Assembly: GCF_006715045.1 (NCBI RefSeq)
Contig: NZ_VFML01000001.1
Location: 1,266,001 to 1,330,000, forward strand
DNA: 64,000 bases
Reading direction: 5' to 3'
From: Amycolatopsis cihanbeyliensis
GTDB taxonomy: Bacteria; Actinomycetota; Actinomycetes; Mycobacteriales; Pseudonocardiaceae
Positions 45,143-56,696 of this stretch are shown one piece after another. Made by a program: the position numbers and the translations under genes. The first letter of the stretch is position 1; the number at the start of each line of letters is the position of its first letter. The notes beneath the pieces were generated by a model. The model searched no databases and was not told the origin of the DNA. It worked only from the letters and a program-made list of their open reading frames with translations.

Positions 45143-46113
45143 CGGGCGATCACCTCACGAGCCAGGGTACGGTAGGCCGTCGCGCCCGCGGACCTTGGTG
45201 CCCACCGGGTGATCGGTTCCCCGGCCACCGTGGTCTCCGGGAAGCGCACGGTGCGGTTGATCACCGTGTCGAACACGATGTCGCCGAATGCCTCCACCAC
45301 GCGTGCCATGACCTCCTTCGAATGCAGGGTCCTCGGATCGAACATGGTGGCGAGAATTCCGGTGATGTCCAGCTTGGGGTTGAGCCGCTCGCGCACCTTC
45401 TCGATCGTGTCGATCAACAATGCCACACCGCGTAGGCTGAAGAACTCGCACTCCAGCGGGATGATCACACCGTCGGACGCGGTCAACGCGTTGACGGTGA
45501 GCAACCCCAGTGACGGCTGGCAGTCGACGAGAACATAGTCGTAGGAGTCCATCACCGGGCGAAGCACCCTCAGCAACGTGTGCTCCCGACCCACCTCAGC
45601 CACCAGCTGCACCTCGGCCGCGGAGAGGTCGATGTTACTCGGCAGCAGATCGACGTTGCCGACCGAGGTCGGTCGGATCACGCCGGAGACGTCCACCGAC
45701 CGTTCCATGATCACGTTGTAGACGGTTTGTTCCAGCTCATGCGGCTGGATGCCCAGACCGACCGAGAGCGCGCCCTGCGGATCGAAGTCGACCAGCAGCA
45801 CCCGCCGGCCGTACTCGGCGAGCGCGGCGCCGAGATTGATGGTCGAGGTGGTCTTACCGACTCCGCCCTTCTGGTTGCACATGGCCATTACCCGGGCGGG
45901 ACCATGTTCGTCCAGCATCGGGGGCTCGGGAATCTCGCGCACCGGACGACCGGTGGGCCCGAGCTTCGGCCCCCCGTCCTTGGTCGCGTTGTTGTCCCTG
46001 TTCGCCCGCGGTGGCACGTTCGACTCCTCCTGATCGCCGCCGGTTTCGGTCGCGATGCTCAACTGGCTAAGGCTGGCCGCGGCCTGCCGTGCCGATCGAT
46101 CGGAAGTCGACAT
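45139..46113 (-). CDS. ParA family ATPase
   Basis: 324 residues from ATG 46113 (GAGGAG 10 bases upstream). A disordered ~70-residue N terminus precedes the ParA domain, which has the deviant Walker A KGGVGKTTST, DFDPQGALSVGLG and the Walker B region YVLVDCQPSLGLLT. This is the orphan ParA beside scpAB, not the oriC-proximal parAB pair. It is coupled to an RHH-like gene that could be its DNA-binding partner. It likely positions DNA or the SMC loader in the cell. Confidence 0.9.
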   Translation of the reverse strand: MSTSDRSARQAAASLSQLSIATETGGDQEESNVPPRANRDNNATKDGGPKLGPTGRPVREIPEPPMLDEHGPARVMAMCNQKGGVGKTTSTINLGAALAEYGRRVLLVDFDPQGALSVGLGIQPHELEQTVYNVIMERSVDVSGVIRPTSVGNVDLLPSNIDLSAAEVQLVAEVGREHTLLRVLRPVMDSYDYVLVDCQPSLGLLTVNALTASDGVIIPLECEFFSLRGVALLIDTIEKVRERLNPKLDITGILATMFDPRTLHSKEVMARVVEAFGDIVFDTVINRTVRFPETTVAGEPITRWAPRSAGATAYRTLAREVIAR

Positions 46114-46255
46114 CGGGCGGAAGCTCCTCGTTCGGCCTTCACTCTTGCCGAAATGTTCAACTGACCAGCGCAGCCTATGTGGGCAGGTCGCGAACCGGCA
46201 AAGCGGCTCGCCGGGCACGACGTGGTGTTTTCGCCCCCGTACGGGCGAATGTCAC

Positions 46256-47197
46256 TCAGCCGAGTGCCCTCGGATGGGCGGTCGCATAGACCTCGCGAAG
46301 CGTATTGACGGTCACCAGGGTGTAGACCTGGGTCGTGGTCACCGAGGCGTGCCCGAGCAACTCCTGCACCACCCGCACATCCGCGCCGCCCTCGAGCAGG
46401 TGGGTGGCGAAGGAGTGACGAAGCGTGTGCGGGGACACCGCCGTCGAGATCCCGGCACGTTCGGCGCTGGTCTTGAGCACCTGCCAGGCGCTTTGCCTGG
46501 ACAACCGCCCGCCGCGCGCGTTGAGGAACACCGCGGGGGTGCCGCGCCCGCGCCTGGCCAGCGCCGGCCGCGCCCGCACCAGGTAGGCGTGCAACGCGTC
46601 CACCGCGGGCTTGCCGACCGGCACCAGGCGTTGCTTACCGCCCTTGCCGTCCAGCCGGACCGTGCGTTCCTCGTCGTCGATGTCGTCCAGGTCGAGGCCG
46701 ACCGCCTCGGAGATCCGCGCACCGGTGGAATACAGCAGTTCGAGCAGGGCGCGGTCGCGCAGCGGCCGCTCCCCCTCCCCCGGTGGCGTGTCCAGCAGCC
46801 GCAGCACCTCGTGCACCGGCAGGGCCTTCGGCAGGCGCTTGGCGGTGGTGGGCGGGCGGACATCACGCGCGGGATCGTGCTCGGTGATGCCGTCGGCCTG
46901 CGCGAACCGGTGCAGGCCCCGCACCGCGACCAGTGCCCTGGCCGCGGAGGAGGCGGCCAGCGGCGGGTGGTCCTCGCCGCCCTCGCGCAGCGCCACCCCG
47001 AACCCGGTGATCTCCGCCGCGCTCACCTCCACGATGTCCCCGATTCCCGCCTGCTCGAGGAAGGCGCAGTACCGGCGTAGGTCGCGCGCGTAGCTGTCCA
47101 GCGTGTTGCGCGCGGTGCCCCGCTCCACCATCAGATGGTCGAGGTATGCCGCGATCACCTTGGTCACCGCGGTGCCGGTCGCGTGGGCCACGCGCAC
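46256..47197 (-). CDS. xerD: Site-specific tyrosine recombinase XerD
   Basis: 313 residues with the SAM-like N-terminal domain ([23 protein letters not shown] in part) and the catalytic domain. Active-site set: Arg in [12 protein letters not shown], Lys in [32 protein letters not shown] with the nucleophilic Tyr. With XerC it resolves chromosome dimers at dif. It sits in the conserved block between parA and the NUDIX/pyrG genes. The start is GTG 47197; GTG 47191 is also possible. Confidence 0.93.
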   Translation of the reverse strand: MRVAHATGTAVTKVIAAYLDHLMVERGTARNTLDSYARDLRRYCAFLEQAGIGDIVEVSAAEITGFGVALREGGEDHPPLAASSAARALVAVRGLHRFAQADGITEHDPARDVRPPTTAKRLPKALPVHEVLRLLDTPPGEGERPLRDRALLELLYSTGARISEAVGLDLDDIDDEERTVRLDGKGGKQRLVPVGKPAVDALHAYLVRARPALARRGRGTPAVFLNARGGRLSRQSAWQVLKTSAERAGISTAVSPHTLRHSFATHLLEGGADVRVVQELLGHASVTTTQVYTLVTVNTLREVYATAHPRALG

Positions 47198-47253
47198 ACT
47201 CTAGGCATTCCGGAGCCGCTGTGGGGCGCACGACGACGCGCTAACGTGGAGGC

Positions 47254-47736
47254 ATGCAGTCGCTGCCCGGGCCGGACGCCATCCGTGTCGGTACCGCCGA
47301 ACGCGAGGAGACCGTGCGGGTCCTCGGCGATCACTTCGCGCAGGGACGCCTGGCCGTCGAGGAGTACGAGGAGCGGGTCGACACCGCGCTGCGGGCCGGC
47401 GTCCGGGCGGACCTGCGGCAACTCGTGGACGACCTGCCCGAGCCGCAGCCTGCCTTCCTGCTGCCGCCCGCACCACCGGCTCCGCCCGGCCCGCCCGCCC
47501 CGCGGCCGGCCGCGGAACCTGCGCTCGTGTCGGAGAAGTCCAGGGTGGTCGCCGGGGTCCTGCAACTCGTGCTGCCCTTCGGCACCGGCCGGTTCTACAC
47601 CGGGCACATCGGGATCGCGGTGGCCCAACTCCTGCTCGTCCTGGTCGGCGTCGGGGTGATCTGGTCGATGATCGACGGGGTACTGCTGCTGGTGAACGGC
47701 GGCACCGACGCGCAGGGCAGGCAGCTCGAAGCCTGA
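47254..47736 (+). CDS. DUF1707/TM2 domain protein
   Basis: 160 residues. The N-terminal DUF1707 (IRVGTAEREETVRVLGDHF, then GRLAVEEYEERVDTAL) is joined by a Pro-rich linker (~75-90) to a TM2 domain with two helices (LQLVLPFGTGRFYTGHIG, then LLVLVGVGVIWSMIDGV). It is a small membrane protein common in actinobacteria, function unknown. Transcribed away from xerD. Confidence 0.85.
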   Translation: MQSLPGPDAIRVGTAEREETVRVLGDHFAQGRLAVEEYEERVDTALRAGVRADLRQLVDDLPEPQPAFLLPPAPPAPPGPPAPRPAAEPALVSEKSRVVAGVLQLVLPFGTGRFYTGHIGIAVAQLLLVLVGVGVIWSMIDGVLLLVNGGTDAQGRQLEA

Positions 47737-47796
47737 CCCGGCCGACCAGGCGAGGAATCGCATTACCGGTGTCTTAAACTGCGGCGCGGGGGCTCC

Positions 47797-48808
47797 ATGC
47801 CAGCGCCGAAAAGGGGACGCGCCAGCGTGGCACAAACGGCTGAAGTACCGATTTCCGCCCGGACCGACGCGGCGGCTTCCGCCCCGCCCAGCAGGCCGAA
47901 GGCACACTGGTCGCTCCTCGGCGCCCTCGGCGCCATCCTGACCGGAACGGCTCTCATCGCCGTGCACGCGGCGTTCTACGGCCACTGGATCATGGACGAC
48001 GCGGCGATCACGTTCGCCTACTCGCGCAATCTCGCCGAGGGCCACGGCGCGGTCCTGCAGCCGGGCGCCGAGCCGGTCGAGGGCTTTTCCAACCCGGCCT
48101 GGATGCTGCTGCTGGCGCTCGGGAAACTGGTCGGCCTCTTCGACACCGGCATGCTGTTCGGCGTCCCCGACTACGTGCTGTTCCCGAAGGGGCTCGCCCT
48201 GCTCTGCTGCGCGGGCATCCTGACCCTGATCTATTTCGCGGCGAGGACCGTGAGCCCGCGCCCGCGGCTGATCACCCTCGCGGCGGGCGCCGGGCTGGCC
48301 GCCATTCCCTCGTTCGTCATCTGGTGCTTCTCCGGTTTGGAGAACTCGCTCTACGCGCTGTGCGTGGTCGGCATCGCCACCTCATGCTGCGCGCGATCCA
48401 CGCGGGCAGGCTGACCGCACCGGCCGTCGCCGCCGGAGCCGGCGCACTCGCCGCGGTCGCGGCGCTCACCAGGCCGGACGGGCTCATCTACGCGGCCGCC
48501 TTCCCGATCGTGGTGGCTCTGTTCACCCGGCGGCACACCATCCGGGCCGGGATCCGGGCGGTCCTCGAAACGAACGGTTCGAGCGGGACTACGCGCAGAT
48601 CTACCACGCCGAGCACACCGGTAGCCGAACCTTCGACTCCTACAACTACGTCGGTTACTGGGTACGCAGGGACGTGCTGCCCAGCGAGGCGAAGCTGGCC
48701 GAGTTGCGGGCGTGCGCCCGCCAGCGGGTGGAACCGATCCTCGCGGAGAACAGGACCGCCGCGCTGCGCGCCTGCGGGCCGACGTTGCGACCCGGCCAGA
48801 CCTCCTGA
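47797..48808 (+). pseudogene. GT-C type glycosyltransferase remnant
   Basis: The first ~190 residues are intact and look like an actinobacterial GT-C membrane glycosyltransferase (arabinosyltransferase AftB-like signature: WIMDDAAITFAYSRNLAEGH, VEGFSNPAWM). Near 48378 the frame is lost. The next ~65 codons continue in another frame (RPDGLIYAAAFPIVVALF). From about 48572 a third frame carries a C-terminal piece (ERDYAQIYHAEHTGSR, VGYWVRRDVLP) to TGA 48806-48808. Several hundred residues of the usual middle are missing. It is a decayed gene with a frameshift and an internal deletion. Confidence 0.75.
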
Positions 48809-48815
48809 CCCGACC

Positions 48816-49456
48816 TCAGCCGCCCTGGCGGCGGCGAGCGGCGAAGGCGGTCGGCCGGTCCCGCCACGGGGCGTCCGCGGGCCGGGCCGGCGCGTCCCCG
48901 CACAGCACCGCGTGCGCGGCCAGCACGCCGCCGACCGTCGCCCCGTTCACCAGCTCACCGGCCAGGGCCATCCGCACCGCCTCCGGCAACGGCACCTTGC
49001 GGATGACCAGGTCGGCCTCTTCCTCGCCGAGCACGTCCCGGTGTACCTCGGCCAACTCCCTGGCGAGGTACACCCGCACCACCTCATCGGTGAAACCGGG
49101 CGAGGCGGCCACGTCCACCAGGGTCGCCCACTCGCCGGCGGCCAGCCCGGTCTCCTCGGCGAGTTCCCTGGCCGCCGCGTCCACCGGCTCCTCGCCGTCC
49201 TGGTCGATCAGCCCGGCAGGCAGTTCCCACAGGCGGTGGCCGAGCGGGTGCCGGTACTGGTGGATCAGGGTGACCGCGCCCTCGCCGTCGACGGCCGCGA
49301 TCGCCACCGCGCCGAGGTGTTCGACCACCTCCCTGCGCGCGGTGGCACCGCCCGGCATGACCACGTCGTCGATCCGCAGGCCGATCACCCGTCCGATATG
49401 GATGTCCGTCGTGGACTCCACGTGGAACTCGTGCGTGCCCGGCTCGCCGCCGCCGG

Positions 49457-49460
<4 letters not shown>
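48816..49460 (-). CDS. NUDIX hydrolase (ADP-ribose pyrophosphatase type)
   Basis: 214 residues. The Nudix box lies in [20 protein letters not shown] followed by ETG (GX5EX7REUXEEXGU pattern) near residues 80-105, after the ADPRase-like RLWELPAG. It likely hydrolyses ADP-ribose or related dinucleotides. The ATG overlaps the pyrG stop by 4 bp, matching the pyrG-nudix-xerD order in mycobacteria. Confidence 0.9.
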
Positions 49461-51157
<1,697 letters not shown>

Positions 51158-51179
51158 GGGCTTCCACCTTATCGCACCT

Positions 51180-51196
51180 GGCGAGCTTCGCTCGCC
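51180..51196 (-). promoter_or_regulatory. Short perfect hairpin in the pyrG leader
   Basis: GGCGAGC-TTC-GCTCGCC, 7-bp arms with a triloop, 23 bp upstream of the pyrG start and within the pyrG-aroA divergent gap. It may influence mRNA stability or be a remnant terminator. No attenuator with a U or G run is seen. Confidence 0.3.
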
Positions 51197-51251
51197 TACC
51201 CTCACTCAAGTACACAGATGGTGTCCACGACCGACCGAAAGAAGTGACCCG

Positions 51252-52538
51252 GTGCCCGAGCACGCCACCCGCGAAGATGTCTGGACAGCCCCGGTCGCAC
51301 CGGGCCCGGTGGACGCGACGATCCGCGTCCCCGGCTCGAAGTCGATCACCAACCGGGCCTACGTGCTGGCCGCGCTGTCCGCGGGCCAGACCCTGGTCCG
51401 GCAGCCCCTGGACTCCAGGGACACCCGGCTCATGCTGGGCGCGCTCGCCGAGCTGGGCGCCGAACACGAGCGGACCCCGGAGGGGGTGCTGGTGCACCCC
51501 CTCACCCCGGGTGACGGTGCGAGCGTCCAGGTGGAGCTGGGCAACGCGGGTACGGTGGCTCGGTTCACCCCCGCGCTGGCCACGCTCGGTACCCGGACGG
51601 TGCGGTTCGACGGCGACCCGGCGATCCGCAGGCGGCCGGTGTCCCCGCTGCTGTCCGCGCTCTCCGCGCTGGGTGCGGTCATCGAGGACGAGGGCCGCGG
51701 GGCGCCGCCGTTCACCGTGCAGGGCGGGGGCAGGCTCGGCGGTGGCACGGTGGAGCTCGACTCCACCGCCTCCAGCCAGTTCCTCTCCGCGTTGCTGCTC
51801 GCCGCGCCGGCCTTCGACGGGGGGGCTACCGTGCGCCTCGTCGGCGGAGCCCCACCGAGCGAGCCACACATCGCGATGACCATGGACATGCTCCGCCGCT
51901 TCGGTGCGGACCCGAGCCGGGAGGGGAGCGAGTTCCACGTCCCGCACGCGGACCTACGCCGCACGGACTTCACGGTGGAACCCGACCTTTCCACCGCGGC
52001 CCCTTTCGTGCTGGCGCCGCTGGTCACCGGCGGCACCGTGCGCATCGCCGGGTGGCCGGAGCACACCACGCAGCCGGGCGACTGGTTGCGGAGCCTGGTG
52101 CGCGAACTCGGCGGGCGTGCCGAGCTGGACGACCACGGGCTCACCGTCACCGGTGACGGCCGGCTGCGTGGGACCCGGCTCGACCTGCACGAGGTGGGCG
52201 AGCTGACCCCGGTGATCGCGGCGCTGCTGTGCTTCGCCGACGGACCCTCGGTGATCGCCGGTGTGGCGCACCTGCGCGGGCACGAGACCGACCGGCTCGC
52301 CGCCCTGGCCACCGAGCTGTCCGCGCTCGGCGCCGAGGTGACCGACACGGCCGACGGGCTGCGGATCACTCCGGCGCCGCTGCACGGCGGCGTCTTCCAC
52401 ACCTACGACGACCACCGGCTGGTGATGGCGGGCGCGGTGCTGGGCCTGCGGGTCACCGGGCTTCAGGTGGAGAACCCGGCGACCGTCGGCAAGACCTTCC
52501 CCGGTTTCGTGGACGCCTGGCAGGAGTTGCTCGGCTGA
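51252..52538 (+). CDS. aroA: 3-phosphoshikimate 1-carboxyvinyltransferase (EPSP synthase)
   Basis: 428 residues. Conserved blocks: PGSKSITNRAYVLAALS near the start, GNAGTVARF, and HETDRLAALATEL with TYDDHRLVMAGAVLGL toward the end. It condenses shikimate 3-phosphate with phosphoenolpyruvate in aromatic amino acid synthesis. The GTG start is close to the divergent pyrG gene. It is not part of the minus-strand housekeeping run, so its position here appears to be an insertion relative to mycobacteria. Confidence 0.95.
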   Translation: MPEHATREDVWTAPVAPGPVDATIRVPGSKSITNRAYVLAALSAGQTLVRQPLDSRDTRLMLGALAELGAEHERTPEGVLVHPLTPGDGASVQVELGNAGTVARFTPALATLGTRTVRFDGDPAIRRRPVSPLLSALSALGAVIEDEGRGAPPFTVQGGGRLGGGTVELDSTASSQFLSALLLAAPAFDGGATVRLVGGAPPSEPHIAMTMDMLRRFGADPSREGSEFHVPHADLRRTDFTVEPDLSTAAPFVLAPLVTGGTVRIAGWPEHTTQPGDWLRSLVRELGGRAELDDHGLTVTGDGRLRGTRLDLHEVGELTPVIAALLCFADGPSVIAGVAHLRGHETDRLAALATELSALGAEVTDTADGLRITPAPLHGGVFHTYDDHRLVMAGAVLGLRVTGLQVENPATVGKTFPGFVDAWQELLG

Positions 52539-52548
52539 GCGCCGCGGC

Positions 52549-53496
52549 TCAGCTGCCTTCCCGTTCGACGCCGGGTGCCGGGCTCTGCGCGTTGCCCGCC
52601 GTTCCGTACCGCCCGGAACCGCCCTCCAACTGCTCGCGCAACGCGAGAATCGTCCCGATCCGGCCCGCCGCCGAGTCCACATTGTCCACTGTGGACATGA
52701 TCGAGGTGGTCGCCGTATCCGCTCGGGCGACGCCGATGGCGCCGCTGCCCTCGGCCGAACCCGCGTTACCTGCCAGCACGGTCCCCGCGCCGGAGCGGTC
52801 CAGCTGGGTCGCGAACCTGGCCAGGGTGGTGGCCCGGTCGCCGGCACCGTCACCGGTGGCCTTGCCGCCGGTGAGCACCACCGCCAGCTGGGCAGGCTGC
52901 ACCCCCTCGGCAGGCTTGATCAGCCCGCCGTCGGCGAGCCCGCTCAGCGCCGCGGCCCGCTCGTCCGGCGAGGACTGCGGCTCCGCCGAGTCCTTGTTCA
53001 GCAGCAGCACCGATCCGAGCAGCGCCCCGCCGAGCGTGCCGGGGTCGCCCGCGGTGGGGAACTGCACGCCCGCGGGCTGCAGCCGGGTCGAGACCTGGCG
53101 CAGCTGGTCGGCCTTGTCCGGATCGGCGAACGCCTCGGTGAGCTGGACCTCGCCGGTGACGCCCGCCCCGGACTGCTCGATCAGCTGCTTGATCGTGTCG
53201 CGGTCGGCGGGGGTCGCGTCCTCGGTGGTCACCAGCACCACGGACCGCTTGTCCAGCAGCCCGGACACCACCTTGGAGCCCACCGACCCGGCGAAGGCGT
53301 CGGCATCGGCGAGTTGGGCATTCAACGCGTTGCGCTCGGCCTCCAGGTCCGCCACCCGGTTCGCGAGGTCGTTCTTCTCCCCGGCAAGGCCGGACAGCAA
53401 CGACCCGTTCAGCGCCGTGGAGCCGAGCACCACGCCGACGGCGAGCGCGAGGAAGACCGCCGCGATGGAAACGATGTGGTACCGCAGAGAAATCAC
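52549..53496 (-). CDS. mctB: Copper transporter MctB-type outer channel protein
   Basis: 315 residues beginning with one membrane helix (SIAAVFLALAVGVVLGSTAL) followed by a coiled-coil (~35-65) and an alpha/beta domain. It corresponds to mycobacterial Rv1698 (MctB), reported to affect copper efflux. The ATG overlaps the steA stop (ATGA), the conserved steA-mctB pair. It faces the convergent aroA end. Confidence 0.85.
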   Translation of the reverse strand: MISLRYHIVSIAAVFLALAVGVVLGSTALNGSLLSGLAGEKNDLANRVADLEAERNALNAQLADADAFAGSVGSKVVSGLLDKRSVVLVTTEDATPADRDTIKQLIEQSGAGVTGEVQLTEAFADPDKADQLRQVSTRLQPAGVQFPTAGDPGTLGGALLGSVLLLNKDSAEPQSSPDERAAALSGLADGGLIKPAEGVQPAQLAVVLTGGKATGDGAGDRATTLARFATQLDRSGAGTVLAGNAGSAEGSGAIGVARADTATTSIMSTVDNVDSAAGRIGTILALREQLEGGSGRYGTAGNAQSPAPGVEREGS

Positions 53497-54677
53497 GTGA
53501 ACAGCCCCTCGACCCAGTTGACGAACGAATTCCAGGACTCCCTGACGACGTCCAGGTAGACCGAGCCGACGTCGGAGACCAGCAACGCGGCGAACACCAC
53601 GACGAGCGCGGCCACCACGAGGAACACGATGGCGCCCATCGCCACCCTGCTGCGGTGCAGCGTGGCAACCGCCTTGCCGTCGACCAGTCTGGTGCCGAGC
53701 TTGAGCCGAGTGAGGAAGGTCGACGGGTTGGAACCGGACCGGCCGTGGTCGAGGAACTCCTGCAGGGTCGCCTGGAACCCGACAGTGACCACCAGGCTCG
53801 CGTCGTGCGCGTCCGCGAGCAGCAGTGCGAGGTCCTCGGCGTTGCCGGAGGCGGGGAAGGTCACCGCGCCGATGCCGAGATCCTGGATGCGCTCGACGCC
53901 CGGCGCGTGCCCGTCCGGCTGGGCAGGCACCACCACCTCACCACCGGACTTGAGCGTCTCCGCCTGGATGCCGAGCGGATCGCCGACGATGACATCCGGG
54001 TCGTAACCGTGCGCGCGCAGGGTGTCCGCCCCCGCGTCCACCCCGATCAGCACCGGGCGGTGCTCGGCGATGTACTTCTTCAGCAGGCGCAGGTCCTCGG
54101 CGTGACCGTTGCCGGGCGCGACCACGAGGACGTGCTGATCGCGCAGCGGCACCCGCAACTCCGGCACGCCGACCCCGTCCAGGATCAGGGTGCGCTCCCG
54201 GCGCAGGAACTCGATGGTGTTCGCGGAGAAGGCCTCGAGCTGGGTCGACATGCCCGCCTTGGCCTCGATCATCTGGTCCGCGACGCTTTCCGGGGTCTGC
54301 TCGACACCCGACCCGACCTTGCGGTCACCGAGGTAGACAGCGCCTTCGTGCACCCGCACCTTGCTGCCGTCCTTGACGGTGCGCAGCAACTCCCCACCGA
54401 CCCCGTCGATCAGGGTAATTCCCGCGCCGACCAGAATCTCCGGCCCGAGGTTCGGGAACCGTCCGGATATCGAGGGCGACGCGTTCAACACGACCGCGAC
54501 CTCGGCACTGACCAGCGCGTCGGCCGTGGACCGGTCAAGGTCGACCTGGTCGAGCAGCACGATGTCACCAGGACCCACCCGGCGCAGGAGCTCCCTGGTG
54601 CGCCGACCGACCCGCGCGACCCCGGTGATCCCGGGCAGGGTTTCATCGTTCCGCGAGAGCAAGCCGGTGAGCTTCAT
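53493..54677 (-). CDS. steA: Cytokinetic ring protein SteA-like
   Basis: 394 residues. Conserved blocks such as VGPGDIVLLDQVDLDRSTAD and GVDAGADTLRAHGYDPDVIVGDP match the SteA/Rv1697 family, which has a thiamine-pyrophosphokinase-like fold. A C-terminal membrane helix (MGAIVFLVVAALVVVFAALL) anchors it. In corynebacteria SteA with SteB takes part in cell separation. It is coupled to mctB. Confidence 0.85.
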   Translation of the reverse strand: MKLTGLLSRNDETLPGITGVARVGRRTRELLRRVGPGDIVLLDQVDLDRSTADALVSAEVAVVLNASPSISGRFPNLGPEILVGAGITLIDGVGGELLRTVKDGSKVRVHEGAVYLGDRKVGSGVEQTPESVADQMIEAKAGMSTQLEAFSANTIEFLRRERTLILDGVGVPELRVPLRDQHVLVVAPGNGHAEDLRLLKKYIAEHRPVLIGVDAGADTLRAHGYDPDVIVGDPLGIQAETLKSGGEVVVPAQPDGHAPGVERIQDLGIGAVTFPASGNAEDLALLLADAHDASLVVTVGFQATLQEFLDHGRSGSNPSTFLTRLKLGTRLVDGKAVATLHRSRVAMGAIVFLVVAALVVVFAALLVSDVGSVYLDVVRESWNSFVNWVEGLFT

Positions 54678-54774
54678 GGAACCGATAGTGACAAATGTGC
54701 ACGTCCGGACGTGCTCGCCACGCCGTGAGGGTTGTGCACAATTCGGCCGGCAGGGCCCCCGGAGCTCGGTCGAG

Positions 54775-56595
54775 CTACGTTCCGTTCTTCGCCTTGCCGT
54801 TCTTTTTCTTCGATCCGCGTCCCTGACTCGGCCGCTTTTCGGCCGCCGCGCTGGCTTTGTCCGCTTCGGCGGCGGCCAGCAGTTCCTCGGCGTGCGCCCT
54901 TCCGGTCTCGGTACTGTCCATTCCGGCCAGCATCCTGGCCAGTTCCAGCACCCGCTCGGACTGCTGGAGCACCGTGACCCCACTCCGGGTGACCCCGCCC
55001 GAGGTGCCCTTGTCGACGACGAGGTGCTGGTCGGCGAACGCGGCGACCTGAGGCAGGTGGGTGACCACCAGCACCTGGTGGCTGCGCGCCAGCTTCGCCA
55101 GCCGCCTGCCGATCTCCACCGCGGCCCGGCCGCCGACGCCCGCGTCGACCTCGTCGAACACCAGGGTCGGCACGGTGTCGGCGTGCGCGAGCACCACCTC
55201 GATGGCGAGCATGACGCGGGAGAGCTCACCACCGGAAGCCGCCTTGTGCACCGGCAGCGCGGGCGCGCCGGAATGCGCGCGCAGCAGCAGCTCGACCTCG
55301 TCCACCCCGTCCTGGCCCGCGTGCAGCATCTCCTCGCCGACCCGCAGGGCATGCGGGTCGTTCGCCTCGGCGGCACGGTTGCGCACGGTGACCTCGATCT
55401 CAGCCTGCCCCATGGCCAGGCCGGAGAGCTCGGCGGTGATGGCGGTCGCCAGCTCGGCCGCGGCCGTCGCCCGCTCGCGGGACAGCCTGCCGGCATGCCC
55501 GGCGAGTTGCTCGGCCAGCTCGTCCCGCCGCGCGGCCAGCTCGGCGAGGGCCTCATCGGAGACATCCATTGTGGACAACCGGCGCCGGGCGTCCTCCGCC
55601 CAGGCGAGCACACCGTCCACATCGGCCGCGTACTTGCGGGTGAGCCGCTTCAGCTCGGCCTGGCGGGCCAGCACCTGCTCCAGCCGCTCCGGGTCGGCGT
55701 CCAGGCTCTCCAGGTAGCCGCCGAGCTCGGCACCGACGTCGGAGAGCAGCACGGCGGCCTCGGCCAACCGGGGCTCCAGCGCCCGCAGCACCGAGTCCTC
55801 CGTCCCGCCGAGCCTGCGCTGGGCGTCGGCGAGCAGGCCCAGTGCGTTGGGGACGTCCGGGTCACCGTCCGCGGCGCCCGCGACGGCTGCCTGCGCGCTG
55901 CCCGCGGCCGCACGCAGCTCGTCCACCGCGGCCAGCCGCTTGATCTCCTCGGTGAGCGCGTCGTCCTCCCCCGCCGCGGGGTCGACAGCCTCGATCTCGG
56001 TGAGGCCGTGGCGCAACAGGTCCGCCTGCTGGGCCAGTTCGCGGGAGCGGCTGGAGCGTTCGGTGAGCTCGGCCACCACGCCGATCCACTCCTCGCGCAC
56101 CCGGTGATACTCGGCGAGCGGTTCGGCCACCGCTTCGCCGGCGAAGCGGTCGATGACCGCACGCTGCTCGGCGGGCCGCGTCAGCCGGAGCTGATCGTTC
56201 TGCCCGTGCACGGCGAGCAGCTGCTCGGACAGGTCCGACAACACGCCGACCGGGACGGAGCGGCCGCCGAGGTGGGCACGGGAACGCCCGTCGGAACCGA
56301 CCGACCGCAACGCGATCACGCTGCCGTCCTCGTCGATGTCGGCACCGGCACCGGTGATCAGCTGCCGGGCCTGCTCGTTTTCGATCCCGGCGAACCGGCC
56401 CTCGACGCTGGCCTTGGTCGACCCGGTGCGCACCTTGGATGCCTCGGAACGGCCACCGGAGAGCAGGTGCAGCCCGGTGACCACCATGGTCTTGCCCGCG
56501 CCGGTCTCCCCGGTGACCACGGTGAACCCCGGGTGCAGTTCAAGCAGGGCCTCCTCGATGACCCCGAGGCCCTGGATGCGCATCTCGGCAAGCAC
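54775..56595 (-). CDS. recN: DNA repair protein RecN
   Basis: 606 residues from GTG 56595 (start V-L-A-E-M-R-I). SMC-like: the Walker A GETGAGKTMVV is near residue 31, a long coiled-coil mid-region follows, then the signature SGGELSRVMLAIEVV and Walker B VFDEVDAGVGG. The C-terminal tail is Lys-rich. It acts at double-strand breaks. It is in the conserved nadK-recN-steA order. Confidence 0.94.
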   Translation of the reverse strand: MLAEMRIQGLGVIEEALLELHPGFTVVTGETGAGKTMVVTGLHLLSGGRSEASKVRTGSTKASVEGRFAGIENEQARQLITGAGADIDEDGSVIALRSVGSDGRSRAHLGGRSVPVGVLSDLSEQLLAVHGQNDQLRLTRPAEQRAVIDRFAGEAVAEPLAEYHRVREEWIGVVAELTERSSRSRELAQQADLLRHGLTEIEAVDPAAGEDDALTEEIKRLAAVDELRAAAGSAQAAVAGAADGDPDVPNALGLLADAQRRLGGTEDSVLRALEPRLAEAAVLLSDVGAELGGYLESLDADPERLEQVLARQAELKRLTRKYAADVDGVLAWAEDARRRLSTMDVSDEALAELAARRDELAEQLAGHAGRLSRERATAAAELATAITAELSGLAMGQAEIEVTVRNRAAEANDPHALRVGEEMLHAGQDGVDEVELLLRAHSGAPALPVHKAASGGELSRVMLAIEVVLAHADTVPTLVFDEVDAGVGGRAAVEIGRRLAKLARSHQVLVVTHLPQVAAFADQHLVVDKGTSGGVTRSGVTVLQQSERVLELARMLAGMDSTETGRAHAEELLAAAEADKASAAAEKRPSQGRGSKKKNGKAKNGT

Positions 56596-56644
56596 GGCAC
56601 CACCGTAGTCGCTCGCACCGACGGCAGGAATCGGCCGTCTGTTA

Positions 56645-56689
56645 CGAGTGGCCCGTTCCGTGAACTTGTCGCGAGGAACGGGCCACTCG
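56645..56689. terminator. Perfect 15-bp inverted repeat between nadK and recN
   Basis: CGAGTGGCCCGTTCC (56645-56659) and its exact complement (56675-56689) enclose a 15-base loop. It lies between the recN start and the nadK stop, so it could end nadK transcription or be a mobile hairpin element. No U tract follows. Confidence 0.6.
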
Positions 56690-56696
56690 CCGCGGC

